This document shows positions 8,986-23,900 of a stretch of DNA of 64,000 nucleotides, in pieces; positions within the stretch are counted from its first letter, which is position 1, and each line of letters opens with the position of its first letter. The notes beneath the pieces are model-generated. The model was not told the origin of the DNA. It did not search any database and worked only from the letters and a program-made list of their open reading frames with translations. The translations under genes were made by a program, and so were the position numbers. Source of the DNA: CAZJYI01 sp964550025. Its GTDB lineage: Bacteria; Verrucomicrobiota; Kiritimatiellia; UBA8416; CAYOBW01. Location: contig CAZJYI010000017.1 in NCBI GenBank assembly GCA_964550025.1, forward strand, positions 1 to 64,000, given 5' to 3'.

Positions 8986-11900
8986 ATGAAGACTTCAGAG
9001 TGTTGCAGTCGGCCACGTCGTGGTGGTGTCGGGCCTTTTTATTTGGGGTTGTGGGTCAGTGTTTCCCTGATATTCGCTGTTCTGATCGCACCATCGGCCG
9101 ATGGAAAACAGGGCGATATCTCCATCTTTCGGGAGGCAACGGCGGGCGAAACGGTGTCGACGTCGGTCTTCACGCACGACTTCGATACGACGGTACGGGT
9201 GGCCACGGCCAGTCACAACCTGTCCGGTGGCAGTTCGATCCAGTGTGAGGCCGGCTACCATCTCGTGCTCTACTCCGCACGTTTTGACGATCCCGGTGAC
9301 AACGGCAATCAGCGGGCGGAGATACAGACGTGGCTGAATCTTGCGGGTGCGAACCAGCGCATCGGTTGGTCGCAGTGCTACATTCGGCGCCAGAACGGCG
9401 ACATGGAGGGCATCACCGCCGGCGGCGGTATCATCTACGTTGCAGCGGACAATGATGCCCTGCTCCTGCGATCGCAACGCACATGCCAGGGAGACGACGG
9501 GATTGTTCGCGAGCCTGATGCTTCGAGCATTCAGCTCATCAAGCTGGACGACACTTGGGATTACTGCCGGTTGTCGCGCACCAGCAACCAGACCGGTCCG
9601 GGCACCGCGTTCTCCAATGTCACCTACAATTCGCAGGAAGAGTTGGACACCGGATCGTTTGCGCACACCAGCGGCAGCGCAGACATCGCCCTCAAGACGG
9701 CGGGGCATTATCTCATCCTCGCAAACACGCACATCCGGAGCACGGCAAACAGGCGCTGCGGTTTCGTGCAGCGTCTGACGCTTGATGGTACGCAGGTCCC
9801 CGGCTCCCGTTCAACGGTCTATCTCCGCGGGAACGCGAACAGCGATAGCTGCTATGACGGGGCGATGACGGTAGCCATGATCGTCGAAACCACGGGCGCC
9901 AACCAGATCCTCAATGTCGAGTGCCTGAAGGAGGACTCAGGGACTACCTGCAGTATGCTCGCAAACAGAACGGCCATCACAATCGCGAAGCTTCCTGACA
10001 CCGGCAATTACATTCGACTCGACGACAGCGGAACGGACAACTTCAATCCGAACAGTGTGACGGCCCTTGGATGGGATACTGAGCTCGAAGCGGATGCCTG
10101 CTTCGACCACAACGACAACCAGATCGGCGTGGTCGAGGGCGACAACTATCTCTTCTTCTGTGCGGTGTACGATGACGAGGACAACGGTCAGCGTGTCAAG
10201 TGGTGGCAGCGTTGGCGCAAGAACGGAACGAGCATCTACCCTTACGGTACTACGGGACGCTACTCCCGGGACCGCACCGACGGAGGAGGAGGTAGCCAGA
10301 AGAGCGGCAATCGCTCGGGACTCGTCACCGAGCTTCTCTACAACGACTATGTCGAAACGGTGTCCGAGCGTCTCGGAAACGGCGGGACGATGACCGCCGA
10401 CGTCAAGGGTGTCCAGAGCGTGCAGCTCTCCTCGATTCTCTGGCCTGCCGGCTGGCCGCAGGTCAGGAACTACGGGCCGGGCGCGACGAACGTCCAGGTG
10501 TCGACCGCGTACCTGAACGGCGAGCTGGAGTCCACCGGGGGATCGGCGACCGCGCTCTGGGTCTACTTCGGCACGAACGACGGCGGCGAGGTGTCCGGCA
10601 ACTGGGACTCCAACGCGTACTTCGGCGCCAACATGTCCGTGGACACGTACAGCACGAACGTGACGGGGCTGGACTCCGGTGTGACCTACTACTATCGGTT
10701 CGCGGCCAGCAACGCGACCACCAACGTGTGGGCCTCGTACGTCAAGTCGTTCACGACGCTGGCGCCGCCGGTCGTTACGAATGGCGCCGGCGCGGACACG
10801 CGTGTGGCGGGCGTGACGATGAACGGCGAATTGACCCTCGGCGGGACCGCCGATGTCACGATCTACTGGGGAAGAGGGGACGGGGATACGAACCACACCG
10901 CCTGGGCGAACACAAACGCGTTCGGGACGCTTGCGGAAGGGACCTTCGCGACCGGGCAGCACTGGGCTGCGACGTTGAGCGATGTCAATATCACCAACAT
11001 CTCGCAGGCCCTGACCGGAGGCGTGTCGAGGGCGAACGACGCCTGGACGGTGACGGGCAGCGGCAACGATATCTATGGGACTGCTGACAGCTTCCATTTC
11101 GCCTACACGCAACTGACGGGAGATTTCGACCTCTATTGCCGTGCCGGCGACCTCACTGGTGGGACACACTCGTGGCGCAAGGGTGGTATCATGGCGCGGG
11201 AGGCGCTGACGAACGACAGCATGAACGCGTTTATCCTGAGGAGCCCCGTTGGCGGGCAAAACCGCATCTCCTTCCAGCACCGCGTGACGAATGGGGCGGC
11301 GAGCGCGAGTGTCAACGCGAACGGCTTTACGGACTCACACTACTGGCTGCGGCTTGTTCGCAGCGGCGACGTATTCAGCGGCTACTGGGCGAGCGACGTG
11401 GGCGGCACGCCGGGAAGCTGGTCGCAGATGGGGACGAACATCACGGTCGACATGAGCGCGCAGGTCTACGTGGGATTGGCCGTTACGGCCCACAACGCCG
11501 CCGAGCTGACCTCGTGCACGTTCGACAAGTTGGGCGGTCTGAAGTCCAGCGAGGACGAGCTCCTCTACGGCGTCGAGCACTACTACCGCACGTATGCGAC
11601 GAACACCTACGGAGAGGACTGGGCGGATGCCAGCGTGGCTTTCCACACCGAGCCGCCCATCGGGGTCGGCATCGTCAACGATGCGGCCTCCAACATTGCC
11701 GAGACGTCCGCCACGTTCAACGGGACCCTTAACGGCACGGGATCGGTGTTCGATGTCCTTGTGTACTGGGGCACGAGCGACGGCGGCACGGACCCCGGTT
11801 CGTGGGGCAACACGAACGTGATCGGGTCGTACACCAATGTCGGGCCGACGGCACTGACCTACAACGCGTCGCTGGCTTCCGGTGTCGAGTACTTCTACGC

Positions 11901-14900
11901 ATTCTGCGCGACCAACGGGGCGACGAACATGTGGGCGACCCCGAGCGAGAGCATTGAGACCGTCAGCGCGCCGACGATCGACAACAGCGCGGGGGCGGTC
12001 GCGGGTATGGCGACCGCGACACTGCGAGGCGAGCTGACCGACGGCGGCTTGGGCGATATCACGGTGTATTGGGGAACGTTCGACGGCGGCATCATCCACG
12101 GCAATTGGGAGAACACCAATTCGCTGGGCGAATTGCTGGAGGGGACGTTCGAAACCGTCGCGACCGACGATCTGCTCTACGGCGTAACCTACACCTATCG
12201 TTGCTACGTCACCAATTCGGCGGACGACGATTGGTCGGGGCCGCAGACCTTCGACCCGCTGGCGCCGACGCGCGGCTACGTGGAGGCCGGTACGGTCGTC
12301 GCGACCGACACCTGGACGACGGTCAGTCTCGACTACCGGTTCGTGGACCCGGTTGTCGCGTGTGTGGTCAACTATGCCACCAACTCATTCCCCGTCGTTG
12401 CCCGCGTGCGCAACGTGGGGCCGACCTCCTTTGATGTTAAGCTGCAGAACCCGGGCGACCTCAGCAACGTCGTGGCGGACGCCGTGCACTACGTCGTGAT
12501 GGAGGAGGGCACGAACCAGCTTCCGGACGGGCGCAAGATCGAGGCGCAGCGCGTGCTGTCGGACGAGACGAACGAGAACGACAATTGGACGGCGAACCGG
12601 CAGGAGAAGATCACCTTCGGGCACACGTTTACGACGCCGGTCGTTCTCGGGCAGGTGATGACGCATAACGACGCGCGATGGTCCGCGTTCTGGTCGAACG
12701 ACGGCGGTGGATCCGGCGGTTCCGGTAACCCGGCGAACAGTACCGACTGCTACGTGGGCAAACACGTGGCCTCCGACAACGACATTGTCCGCACAAACGA
12801 AACGCTGGGAATCGTTGTTGTTGAAGCCGGGACCGGCAGCATTGACGGTGTGCCGTACGAAGCCGGATTGGGCGCGGTTTCGATCCAGGGGGTAGACGAC
12901 TCGCCTCCCTACCCGTACACGCTGTCGGCATTTTCTTCCACGCCGGAGGTCGGCGTGGTCTGCCAGACTGCCATGAAAGGCGCGGACGGCAGTTGGGTGT
13001 GTCTGTACGGTGCGTCGCCTCTCACGCCCGCTTCCGTGAGCATGGCATCCGACGAGGACCAGATTCTCGACGAGGAGCGGAGTCATGCCCCGGAACCGGC
13101 GTTCTATTGGATCTTCGGGACCGCCCTGGGATACGGGCAGGACCTCTATGTTACGAACCAGCCGCCCTCCGCGATATCTAGCAACTCGGCCGTCTTCCAC
13201 GCCGACCTGTACGGCGCCGAATCGATCTTTGACCTGTACGTCTACTGGGGGACTAGCGACGGCGGCACCAATGCCGGATCGTGGGCCAACACGAACTTTG
13301 TCGGCACGTACACGAACGTGGCGCCCGCCAACATCAGCTACACCAATACCAGCCTGCTGGGCAGCACGGACTATCACTACACGTTCTTCGCGTCCAACCA
13401 GCACCAGACGATGTGGGCAGACCCGAGCATGTCGTTCTCGACGCTCGACAATCCCAACATCAGCAACGGTTCGGGCGCGGACGTGGCCGTCGGCGGCGCC
13501 ACGTTGAACGGCGACCTGATTGCGGCCGGCTCGGCCGAGGTGACCGTCTACTGGGGGACATCCGACGGGGGCACGACTCACTCGGCCTGGCAGAACACCA
13601 ACTCGATGGGCACGCTGATCAACGGGACGTTCTCCACGAACGAGACGGGCCTGCTCTACGGCATCCGGTACTACTATCGATGCTACGCGACGAACGCGCT
13701 GGGTGAGGACTGGGCCAATTCGACCGAGACCTTCCTGACCACAAGGTACGTGCCGCCGGCGACACCCGGCGCGGACTTCATGACGGATGCTTCCGAGGAC
13801 ACGGACGGGGACAATCGCTGGGAGGACGTGGTACTCGGGAACCCCAGCGGCCTCGATTTCGAACTGGATGACAGCCCCGCGGTCACACGCGTGACGGGCG
13901 TGAGCTCGTACCAGGGAATCTCGGCGGCCTACGACTTCCCCGGCGGTTCTACCGGGCAGGAAGCGGGAGCCCTGCTCTCCGACTCGGGGACCTCCACGTA
14001 TCGTTCGTTCCAGGATCCGCCCGGGCCGCTCGAGAGCGGCGACTGGACAGTGCAGGACGTGACGATGGAGATGTGGTTCAAGCCGGACACGCTTACGCAC
14101 GGTCCGTCCAACGGCCAGATCCTCTTCGAGGACGGTGGCGGCACGGGGTACGGCATTTTCATAAACGACAACCTGCTCCAGCTTCGCAAGCATCCGGGCA
14201 GCGGGCTCGTCTCCTTCGACGTCTCTTCAATCACCAACGAGTTCATCCAGGCCGTCGGCACGTACGACGTGTCCGCCGGCGCGATGGCGTTGTACGTTAA
14301 TGGGGATTCCAAGGGTACGGCCTCACCGGGCGGAGGCGACTGGTCGGGCGGCGACGACGCCGCGGTCGGGACGCGGGGCGAGAACAACGTCGGCAGTCTC
14401 GGCAACGGTCAGCAGAATACCGAGAGCTTTGACGGCAAGATCGCCATCTTCCGCGTGTACCGGAACCAGATCCTGACGGCGGGACAGATTAGCACCAACT
14501 ACCAGAACATTGTCGGCCTGACCCTTGGGATTGCCAACGATCCGGCCACAGCCGTCACCACAAACTCGGCCACGTTCAACGGGACGCTGACCGGATCGCA
14601 AGGGGTAATGTTTGACGTGTACGTCTATTGGGGCACCAGCGACGGCGGGACGAATGTCGGATCGTGGGGCAACACCAACTTCATCGGTTCGTATACCAAC
14701 ACGCCCTCGCAGAGCGTCAGTTACAGCGCCTCCAGCCTCCCGGCCGGCACGGAGCACTTCTACGCTTTCCGGGCGTCGAACGCGGGTGAAACGAACTGGG
14801 CTGAACCAAGCGAAAGCGTTACGACGCTCGAGGAACCCGAGGTGAGTAACGGAACCGGCGCCGACGTGGCGCAGGGGCAGGCCACCCTGAACGGCGACTT

Positions 14901-17900
14901 GATTGCCGGCACGACGGCCGATGTGACGGTCTACTGGGGCACGAGTGACGGGGGTACAAGCCACGGTGCCTGGGAAAACACCAACTCGATGGGCACGGTT
15001 GCCGAAACAACCTTCGCCACCAACACAAGCAGCGACCTGCTGTACGGAGTGCAGTACTACTACCGCTGCTACGCCACCAATTCGGCCGGCGACGACTGGG
15101 CCGATTCGACCGCGAGCTTCCTGACCGTCCGGCCGGAGAACGATCCCGTCGCCGGCGCGTATTTCGAGTGGGATGCGGCGCGGGACGTTGGTGGAAACGC
15201 CGCCTGGACCAGCACGACCGCCAACGCCTTCACCTGGACAATGGCGTCGGCACAGACGCCCGGTGACGTGTCGGACGCGCGGTTCAGATTGCTCACCAAG
15301 TCCTACGCGTTCAATGCCGCCAGGGCGACGGCCAATGACTTCCACCAGGGTGTCCCTGGCGACGCATCGAATGAGGACGCCACCTTCGAGTTCGTGCTCG
15401 ACACCGACGGCGACAACGGCGTCATTCTGGAGTCCGGCGGCAGCGGCACGGGGTCGCAGTTCGACATGCACAACGGGAAACTGCGTGCCCATGTGCGGCC
15501 GAACGCCACCCCCATTACCGTCGAGGCCGATCTCGACTCGACCGACTCGAACCGCTTCATCCACGTGGTCGGCGTGATCGACCTGGGCGGTCAGCTCACC
15601 TTGTACGTCGATGGTACGGCGCGAGACAACGCCTCCCTCGGCGGTGTGGGTGACTGGTCCGGGACGGACAACGCGGGGCTTGGGCGAGTGAACGGCACGA
15701 GCGGGAGCTCGGGTGCGACGAGCGGCCAGGAAACCGGCGATTTCTCCGGACAGATTGCCTTGATGCGTTTCTACCGCAACACGGTGTTCGATGCGGGTGA
15801 TGTCACCACGAACTTCGAGGCCCTGTACGCAGCCACGGAAATCGTTAACCAGCCGGCCACGAGTGTCTCCACCAACACGGCCACGTTCAACGGCACACTA
15901 CGCAGCAGGGACGCCGTCTATGACGTGTACGTCTACTGGGGCACGGGTGACGGCGGAACCAACGCGGCGTCGTGGGGCAACACGAACTTCGTGGGGTCCT
16001 ACACCAACGTGGTGTCTACTAACGTGAGCTATGATGCCACGTCATTGGCGTCCGGCACGGAGTACTTCTACACGTTCATGGCTTCGAACGCGAGCGAGAT
16101 AATCTGGGCCGAGCCGAGCGAGAGCCTCGAGACGCTCGAGCCGCCCGAGGTGAGCAACGGGACCGGCGCCGATGTGGCGATCGGGTCGGCCACGTTGAAC
16201 GGCGAGCTGATCGCCGGTACGACGGCCGATGTGACGGTCTACTGGGGCACGTCGGATGGCGGCACGACCCACGAGGCCTGGGAGCACACGAACACTACCG
16301 TGGGGTCAACGGCCGAAACGACCTTCAGCGTCGGTACCACCGGCGAGCTGCTGTACGGCGTTACCTACTACTACCGCTGCTACGCTACGAATTCCGCCGG
16401 CGAGGACTGGGCCAATTCCACCGTCTCGTTCACGACCAAGTCGCCGGCGGACGTGGATACGGTTTACCAGCAGGACAGCGGCACAGACGGCATCGTCTCT
16501 CTGGAGGCCGAGCACTTCACACACAACGAGTCGCCGCGCAGCAGCCACAGTTGGACGTTGCGGACGGACGGATCGGCCAGCGGCGGCGAAGCCATGGAGG
16601 TGACGCCCAACAACCAGACGAGTAACGAACCGTACGAGCCGAATCACCCGCGGCTGGATTTCCGCGTCAACTTTGTCAAGACCGGCACGCACTACATCTG
16701 GACGCGCGGTATGGCGCCCAACGTTCCCGCGAGCGGCAACAACGACTCCGTGCATTCCGGTCTCGACACGAACATCATCGCCACGGCTGACAGGATCACG
16801 GGCTTCAACGCGAGCTACGGGTGGTCAAAGAGCACGATGGATGCCCCCGATGCAAGCTTCGACGTGACCCCCACGGGGGACCACGTCGTCAACTACTGGA
16901 TGCGTGAAGATGGGTTCGTGTTCGACAAGTTCGTGCTGACGACCAGCGGAAGCTACACGCCCACCGGGAACGGCCCGGCGGAGAGTCCCGTTGTTCCGGG
17001 GCCGCCGATCGGCATCACCAACCTCGCGGTGAGCGGCGTGTCGACCAACGCGGCGACGTTCAACGGTACGCTCTACGCGACGGGGTCGGTCTTTGACGTG
17101 ACCGTCTATTGGGGCACGAGCGACGGCGGAACCAACGCCGGGTCGTGGGGCAACACGAACTACGTCGGTACCTACACGAACGCGTATTCCACAAACGTCA
17201 GCTTCAGCGTCAATTCGCTGGCGACCGGCACCGAGTACTTCTACGCGTTTTCTGCCTCCAACGTCTCGGAAACGACGTGGGGCGAGCCGAGCACGAGCTT
17301 CTTCACCGTGGGTGCGCCCATTGCGAGCAACAGTCCCGCGACGGACGTGGCCGCCACGTCGGCCACGCTCAACGGCCTGCTTGCAGGCAACACGTACAGT
17401 GCTGACGCCACCATCTACTGGGGGCTGACCGACGGGGGCACCACGCCGTCCGCGTGGTCGAACGTGAGCGCGCTGGGCACAGTGCTGCGGGGCGCGTTCT
17501 CGACGGGCGAAACCGTGCGGGCCGGTGGCGAGTATTACTTCCGCTGCTACGCAACGAACGCTGTCGGTGACGACTGGGCCGATTCGTCCGCGATCTTCAC
17601 GACACTCCAGGCCTCGGCCTCGATTGCCGACGTGGTCGTCACGGAAGGCGATGCCGGAACCGTGGACGCGGTGTTCGCGGTTACGATGTCGGACCCGTGC
17701 GCCTCGAACGTGACGATCCAGTACGTCGCGTCCAACGGCACTGCCACGGCGGGCGACGACTTCGTTGCGGCGAGCGGGACGTTGTTGGTCCCGGCGGGTG
17801 TGACGAGCACACAGATCACGGTGACCGTCAACGGCGACACCGTGTTCGAGCATCCGGACGAGACATTCACGCTGAATCTGTACAATGCGTCGAATTGCAC

Positions 17901-20900
17901 CATTTCGGACGCGTCGGCGACCTGCACGATTACGGACGATGACGCCGACGTCTACCTGGCCGACTGGCAGTATAGGATGGAGGTCACCTTCAGCGGCTAC
18001 GGCGGCGCCTCGACGCTCCAGAACTGGCCGGCGCTGGTGCGGCTGGACGAGCTCGATATCCCCGGCTTCGACTACGACACGTTCGCGTCGGACTATGGCT
18101 ATGACCTGCGGGTCGGCAACGGCGACCGGACGCGGGTGCTCAACTTCGAGATCGACAGGTGGGACACGAACGGGGAGTCGTGCGTGTGGGTCCAGGTGCC
18201 GGAGCTGCCCGCGGGCGGGACGAACGCCTGGCTCTATTGGGGCAACCCGTCCGATGCGAGCCTGCCGTCGTATGCGACCGACGGGTCGACGTGGGCGAGC
18301 GGCCACGAGGGCGTGTGGCACATGGGTGAGACCAACGCGCTGGATTCGACACCGAACTCCAGGAACGGCACGGCCTCCGGCGCTCCTGTCGCCCAGAGCG
18401 GATACATTGGCGATGCCGTCAACTTCACCGAGGCCAGCGCGGACTTCATCACGATCCCGGGCTACAGCGGGGTACTTGGGAGCGCACCCAGGACGTTATC
18501 AGCGTGGATCAAGACCACCGACAATGATTCGATCATAATGTCGTGGGGTACGGACGCGGGGAGCGAGAAGTGGATATTCCGTACTCAGAGCGCGAACGGA
18601 ACGAACGGAGCTATCCGGATTGAGGTCAACGGCGGGTACAACGTGGGTACGACCGCCGTTACCAACGATCAGTGGCACTACGTTGTCGCGACGTTTGCCG
18701 ACGACGGCAGCCCGAATGTGCAGGACGTGAAGCTCTTCGTTGACGGGGCACAGGAAGTGAGCTCTGCGTCCCTGTCGTACGCCGTCAACACCAGCGTGGG
18801 TGAGGACGTCCGGATCGGCCGGGGCCATCAGGCCCACGACTTCAACGGTCCCATCGACGAGGCACGCATCTGCTCGGTGGCCCGTTCCGCCGACTGGATC
18901 CTGGCGAGCTACTCGAACCAGGTGGTGGGATCTGCGTTCAACACCTTCGGGACCGTCAGCGGTCAGCCGCTACTGGACATCGGTGCCGGTGTGACCAGCC
19001 GCGGGATCAACGACGCCGACGTGACCGCGGACCTGGTTTCGACCGGTACGGCCCAGACCGCCGTGTGGCTGTTCTGGGGGACGAACGACGGCGGGCAGGT
19101 GGAGGCCGCCTGGAGCAGCACACAGGCCTTCGGGACCGTGTCGCAGCCGCTCCCGTACACGTACACCACCAACCTGAACGGGCTCACGGACAGCACGCAG
19201 TACTATTACACGTACATGGCCAGCAACACCTACGGCAAGTCGTGGGCCGGCACCAACTTCTATACCTTCGGCCGTCCCGCTATCGACAACAGCGCCGGGG
19301 CGACGCCGTACATCGACTATGCCGCGCTGAACGGCAACGTGGTGTCGACGGGCGGCTTCGCGACGACCGTTTACACCTACTGGGGTACGTCGGATGAAGG
19401 GACCAGCAAGTCCGCCTGGGACCACGTCATCACGAACGGCGTTCTGCCCGAAGGCGCGTTCTCAAGCAACACCGTTGACGACACGTACTACGGCGTGACC
19501 TACTACTATCGTTGCTATGCCACCAACGACAACGGAGACGGGTGGGCGCCGTCGTCCTCTAGCTTCCAGACGTTGCGTCCGCGTGGGCTGATGGGGCTGG
19601 ATGTGGCCATCTACCGCGCGGCGACGGCCGGCGAGAACATAACGACGGCTACGTTCACGCATGACTTCGACACCACGGTCAGGGAGGACGCGCGGAGCTA
19701 CAACCTGAGCGGCGGCACGGATGTCGAGTGCGCTGCCGGGCATTACCTGGTCCTCTACAGTTCACGGTTCGACGACCCCGGCGACGACGGGAACCAGCGC
19801 TCGGAGATTCAGTCGTGGCTGCAGTTGGACGGCAGCGACCAGTCTGTCGGCTGGTCGCAGGGCTACATCCGGCGCCAGAACGGCGACTTCGAGTGCGTCA
19901 CCGCCGGCGGCGGAATTATCAACGTGGCGACCGACGGTGACGCCCTGCGTTTGCTCTCGGCGCGGACGGATGCCGAGGCGGACGGCATCATTCGGGAGAA
20001 TGGCGCCACCGGCATCCAGCTTGTGAAGCTCGATGACTTGTGGGACTACTGCCGCCTGTCGCGTTCGAGTGATACAGCCGGCCCCGGTCAGTCCTATGCG
20101 GATGTCACGTACGACACCCAGGATGAGCTGGATACCGACTCGTTCGCGCACACGGCCGGCAGCGGCGACGTCACGCTGAAGACCGCGGGCCATTACCTGG
20201 TCCTTGCGAATAGCTACTTCGTGAACAATCACTCGAGCAGGCGCACCGGCCTGGACCAGCGGCTGACGTTGGACGGTACGCAGGTTGATGGGTCCCTTAC
20301 CACTGTCTTCCTCCGAGCCAATCCCGATAGCGACAGTTGTCATGACGGCGCCGCAACGGCGGCCATGATCATCGAGACGACGAACGCCAACCAGGTTCTG
20401 AACATCGAGTGTTCGCGCGAGGATGTGACGGCCACCGTGGACATCATCGGCGGCAAGACGGCCCTCACGATTGCGAAGCTGCCGGATACGGGGGACTACA
20501 TCCGGTTGGATGACAACGGGACGGACAACTTCAATCCGGCGACGACCGCCGAGCTTGGATGGAACCTCGAAGACGAGATCGATTCCTGCTACACGCACAC
20601 CGACAGCCGGATCGGCGTGACGATCGACGACGACTATCTGTTCTTCTGCACGCTGTACGAGGACGACGGTATTGCACGCGCCAAGTGGTGGCAGCGCTGG
20701 CGCAAGAATGGTGGCACGATCTACCCGTATGGCACGACGGGTCGCTACTGCCGGGATGCGAGCGATGGGAGCGGCACCAACCGCAAGAGCGGCAACCGCT
20801 CCGGCATCGTGGTCGACCTCGTGAATGGTGACTATGTCGAAACGGTTTCCGAGCAGCTCGGAAACACCGGCACCATGGCGGCCGACGTCAAGGGCGTGCA

Positions 20901-23900
20901 GGGCATGCGCCTGAACTCGGTTTCCCCGTTGTTGCCGGCGATCGAGAACCTGGATGCTTCCGCGATCGCCAGCACCGGCGCGACGTTCAACGCCACACTC
21001 TACGCGACGGGCGCGGTCTACGACGTGACCGTGTACTGGGGTGAGACGGACGGCGGAGTGTCCGAGGGCGGCTGGGACCACACGAACTCCGTGGGAACCT
21101 ACACGAACAGCACGGGGGCCATCAGCTATACCGTAGCGGATGGTATGACGCCGACGACGTACTACTACTATACGTTCAAGGCATGGAATGACCAGGAGAC
21201 GTGGTGGGCCGATCCGAGCACGCAATTCCGCACCTACGGCCCGCCGGTGATCGACAACGATGGCGGCGCCATCGTCGACGTGGGCTATGCCACGCTGCGC
21301 GGTACGTTGACGTACACGGGTGGCGTTTCGACGACCGTCTACACGTACTACGGCGACAATGACGGCGGGACAACACACGGCGCGTGGGATCTCATCATCA
21401 CCAACGGAATGATGGGTGAGGGATCGTTCTCGGCCAGCACGCCGACCAATCTCCTGTACGGCCTGACGTATTACTACCGCTGCTTCGCGACGAACATGTA
21501 CGGCGGCGCGTGGGCCGACGCGACCACCAACTTTACGACGTTGGTTCCGGAGGTCGAGGACCTGCCCGTGACGGAGAACCTGGTGATGTGGCTGAAGGCG
21601 GACGACGGGGTCACGCACGCCAGCGGCCCCGTGTCGGCCTGGGCCGACCAGTCGGCGACAGGCAACGATCTCTCGACGCGCAACGGATCGCCGACGTATG
21701 TCGGCGGGCAGATCAACGGCAAGCCGGTCGTCAGGTTGGACGGCAACGACGACATGATCCGCAACAGCCTGATCGACTTCCCGACCTCGGAGTGGTCGAT
21801 CTTCTTTGTACAGAAGGTGCAGACCGTGCAGAACAGCATGCTGTTCCTGATGAACGGGACTACTCCGGGGCGCGTGAGCACGCATGTTCCCTATGGCAAC
21901 GGCACTGTGTTCTGGGATTGCGGGTACAATGCGGCAGGCTCGCGGCTTCAGGTTGGCGGCCTCACGGCCACGAACTTCAGCATCTGGCACTATGTGTCCA
22001 CGGATGGCGGCGGTTCCGAACGCCAGGAGATCTGGCAGGACGGTGACCTGAAAGCCAACGACGCAAATGCGGTGACCATCAGCGGTGCGTCCGGCTCGCT
22101 GTTCCAACTGGGGAGTTCGAACGGCTCTATCTACCATGACGGCGACCTGGCCGAGTTCCTGGTCTACAAGGCGGACCTCGCGGCCGCGGACCGCACGGAC
22201 ATTGGCGGCTACCTGGCATGGAAGTACGGCATTACGTCGTCCTACCCCGCGTTCACGCCGCCCGATCCCGTCATGGCCATCACCAATAGCTCGGTGACAA
22301 ACCTGGCAATGAACACGGCCACGCTGAGGGGCACATTGCGGGGCAGCAATACGGTCTTCGATCTCTACGTCTACTACGGCACCAACGACGGCGGGACCGC
22401 GGCCGCGGCGTGGGAGACGAACGTCTACGTCGGCACGTACACCAATGCCGACTACCTCCCTGTCTCCAAGGATGTAACGGGTCTGGTTGCGGATACCGAG
22501 CACTTCTACACCTTCATGGCGACGAACGTGTCCACCAACATTTGGGCGTCGCCGAGCGAATCGTTCCAGACCATGGGCTCGCTCATCGCCAGCAACCGGA
22601 CGCCGGCTGCCATCACGGCCGATTCGGCCACGCTGAACGGCAACCTCTCCTGGGGCGGGCGGGGTGACGTAACGATCTACTGGGGGCCGAGCGACGGCGG
22701 GACGGACAAGGGGGCCTGGGCACACCAGGTGGACTTCGGCGAGTTGTTGGCACCGAGCGATGTCACCACCAACCTGACCGGGCTTCTGGCCAACGAGCAG
22801 TACTTCTACCGCTGCTATGCCACCAACGACTACACCCACGACTGGGCCGACGCGACCACGAACTTCACGACGCTGCCGCCGTCGGTGTCGCTCGGTCTGT
22901 CCGGCTCGCCCATCACGGAAACATCCGGGCAGATTCTGCTGACGGCCACGCTGGGGGTCGAATCCGTTTCGAACGTGACGGTCAGGCTTGCGTTCGGCGC
23001 CCAGCCGGGCGACGCGGTGAAGGACTCGGACTATACCGTGTCCTCCACGAATATCGTGGTTCCCGCCGGCAACATGTCGTGGAACGAGACGGTCAACGGT
23101 CTGGACGACGCGGCGCAGGAGTCGAACGAGACCATCCGGGTCAGCATTGATTCCCTCGTCAATGGTACGAACGGCTCGCCGACCTCCGTGACGGGCACGA
23201 TCACCAGCGACGATCCGGAGGTGACCAACGGAACGGGGCCTTCGGGTGTCGGCGATGACACTGCCACGCTCAGCGGCCTGTTGACCGCCGGGCAGAGCGC
23301 GACCGTTCGGTTCTACTACGGCACGGCCGACGGTGTGATGAACGCGGCGGCATGGGATACGAACTGCTATCCCAACAACGTGCTGCTCCACAAGGGGTAC
23401 CACGACCACAACGACGACGCGTACCTGAACCTGGACGGCAACGGCGGGCTGATGGCCGAGACGCCGTACGCAACGGTGACGCTGACCACCGGGCCGGGGA
23501 ACCGCGGTCTCGACTTCAACAACGACGGCGATTTCCAGGGCTCGGGCGCGATCACCAACGCGGACTACTACGAGAACCTGTTCATCGGGTACTTCAATGC
23601 GCCGGAGACGGGGAGCTACGAGTTCCGCAACGCCGGGGACGACGACCGCGCCGGTATCTGGCTCGATCTCGATCAGGACGACGTGTTTGAGTCGAGCGTG
23701 GCCGGACTGGGTTCGGACAGGGGCGAACAGCTATCCTGGGAAGACACCAATGCGAAGACGGTGAGCCTGACCGGTGGTCAGAGCTACATGATCGCCTTCA
23801 CCCACCGTGAGGGGACGGCCGGGTCGCGTGCAGACTTCCGGTTCAAGACGCCGTCGATGAGTGCGGAAGCCATCGTGAAGCCGGCTGACGCGGCGCAGAG

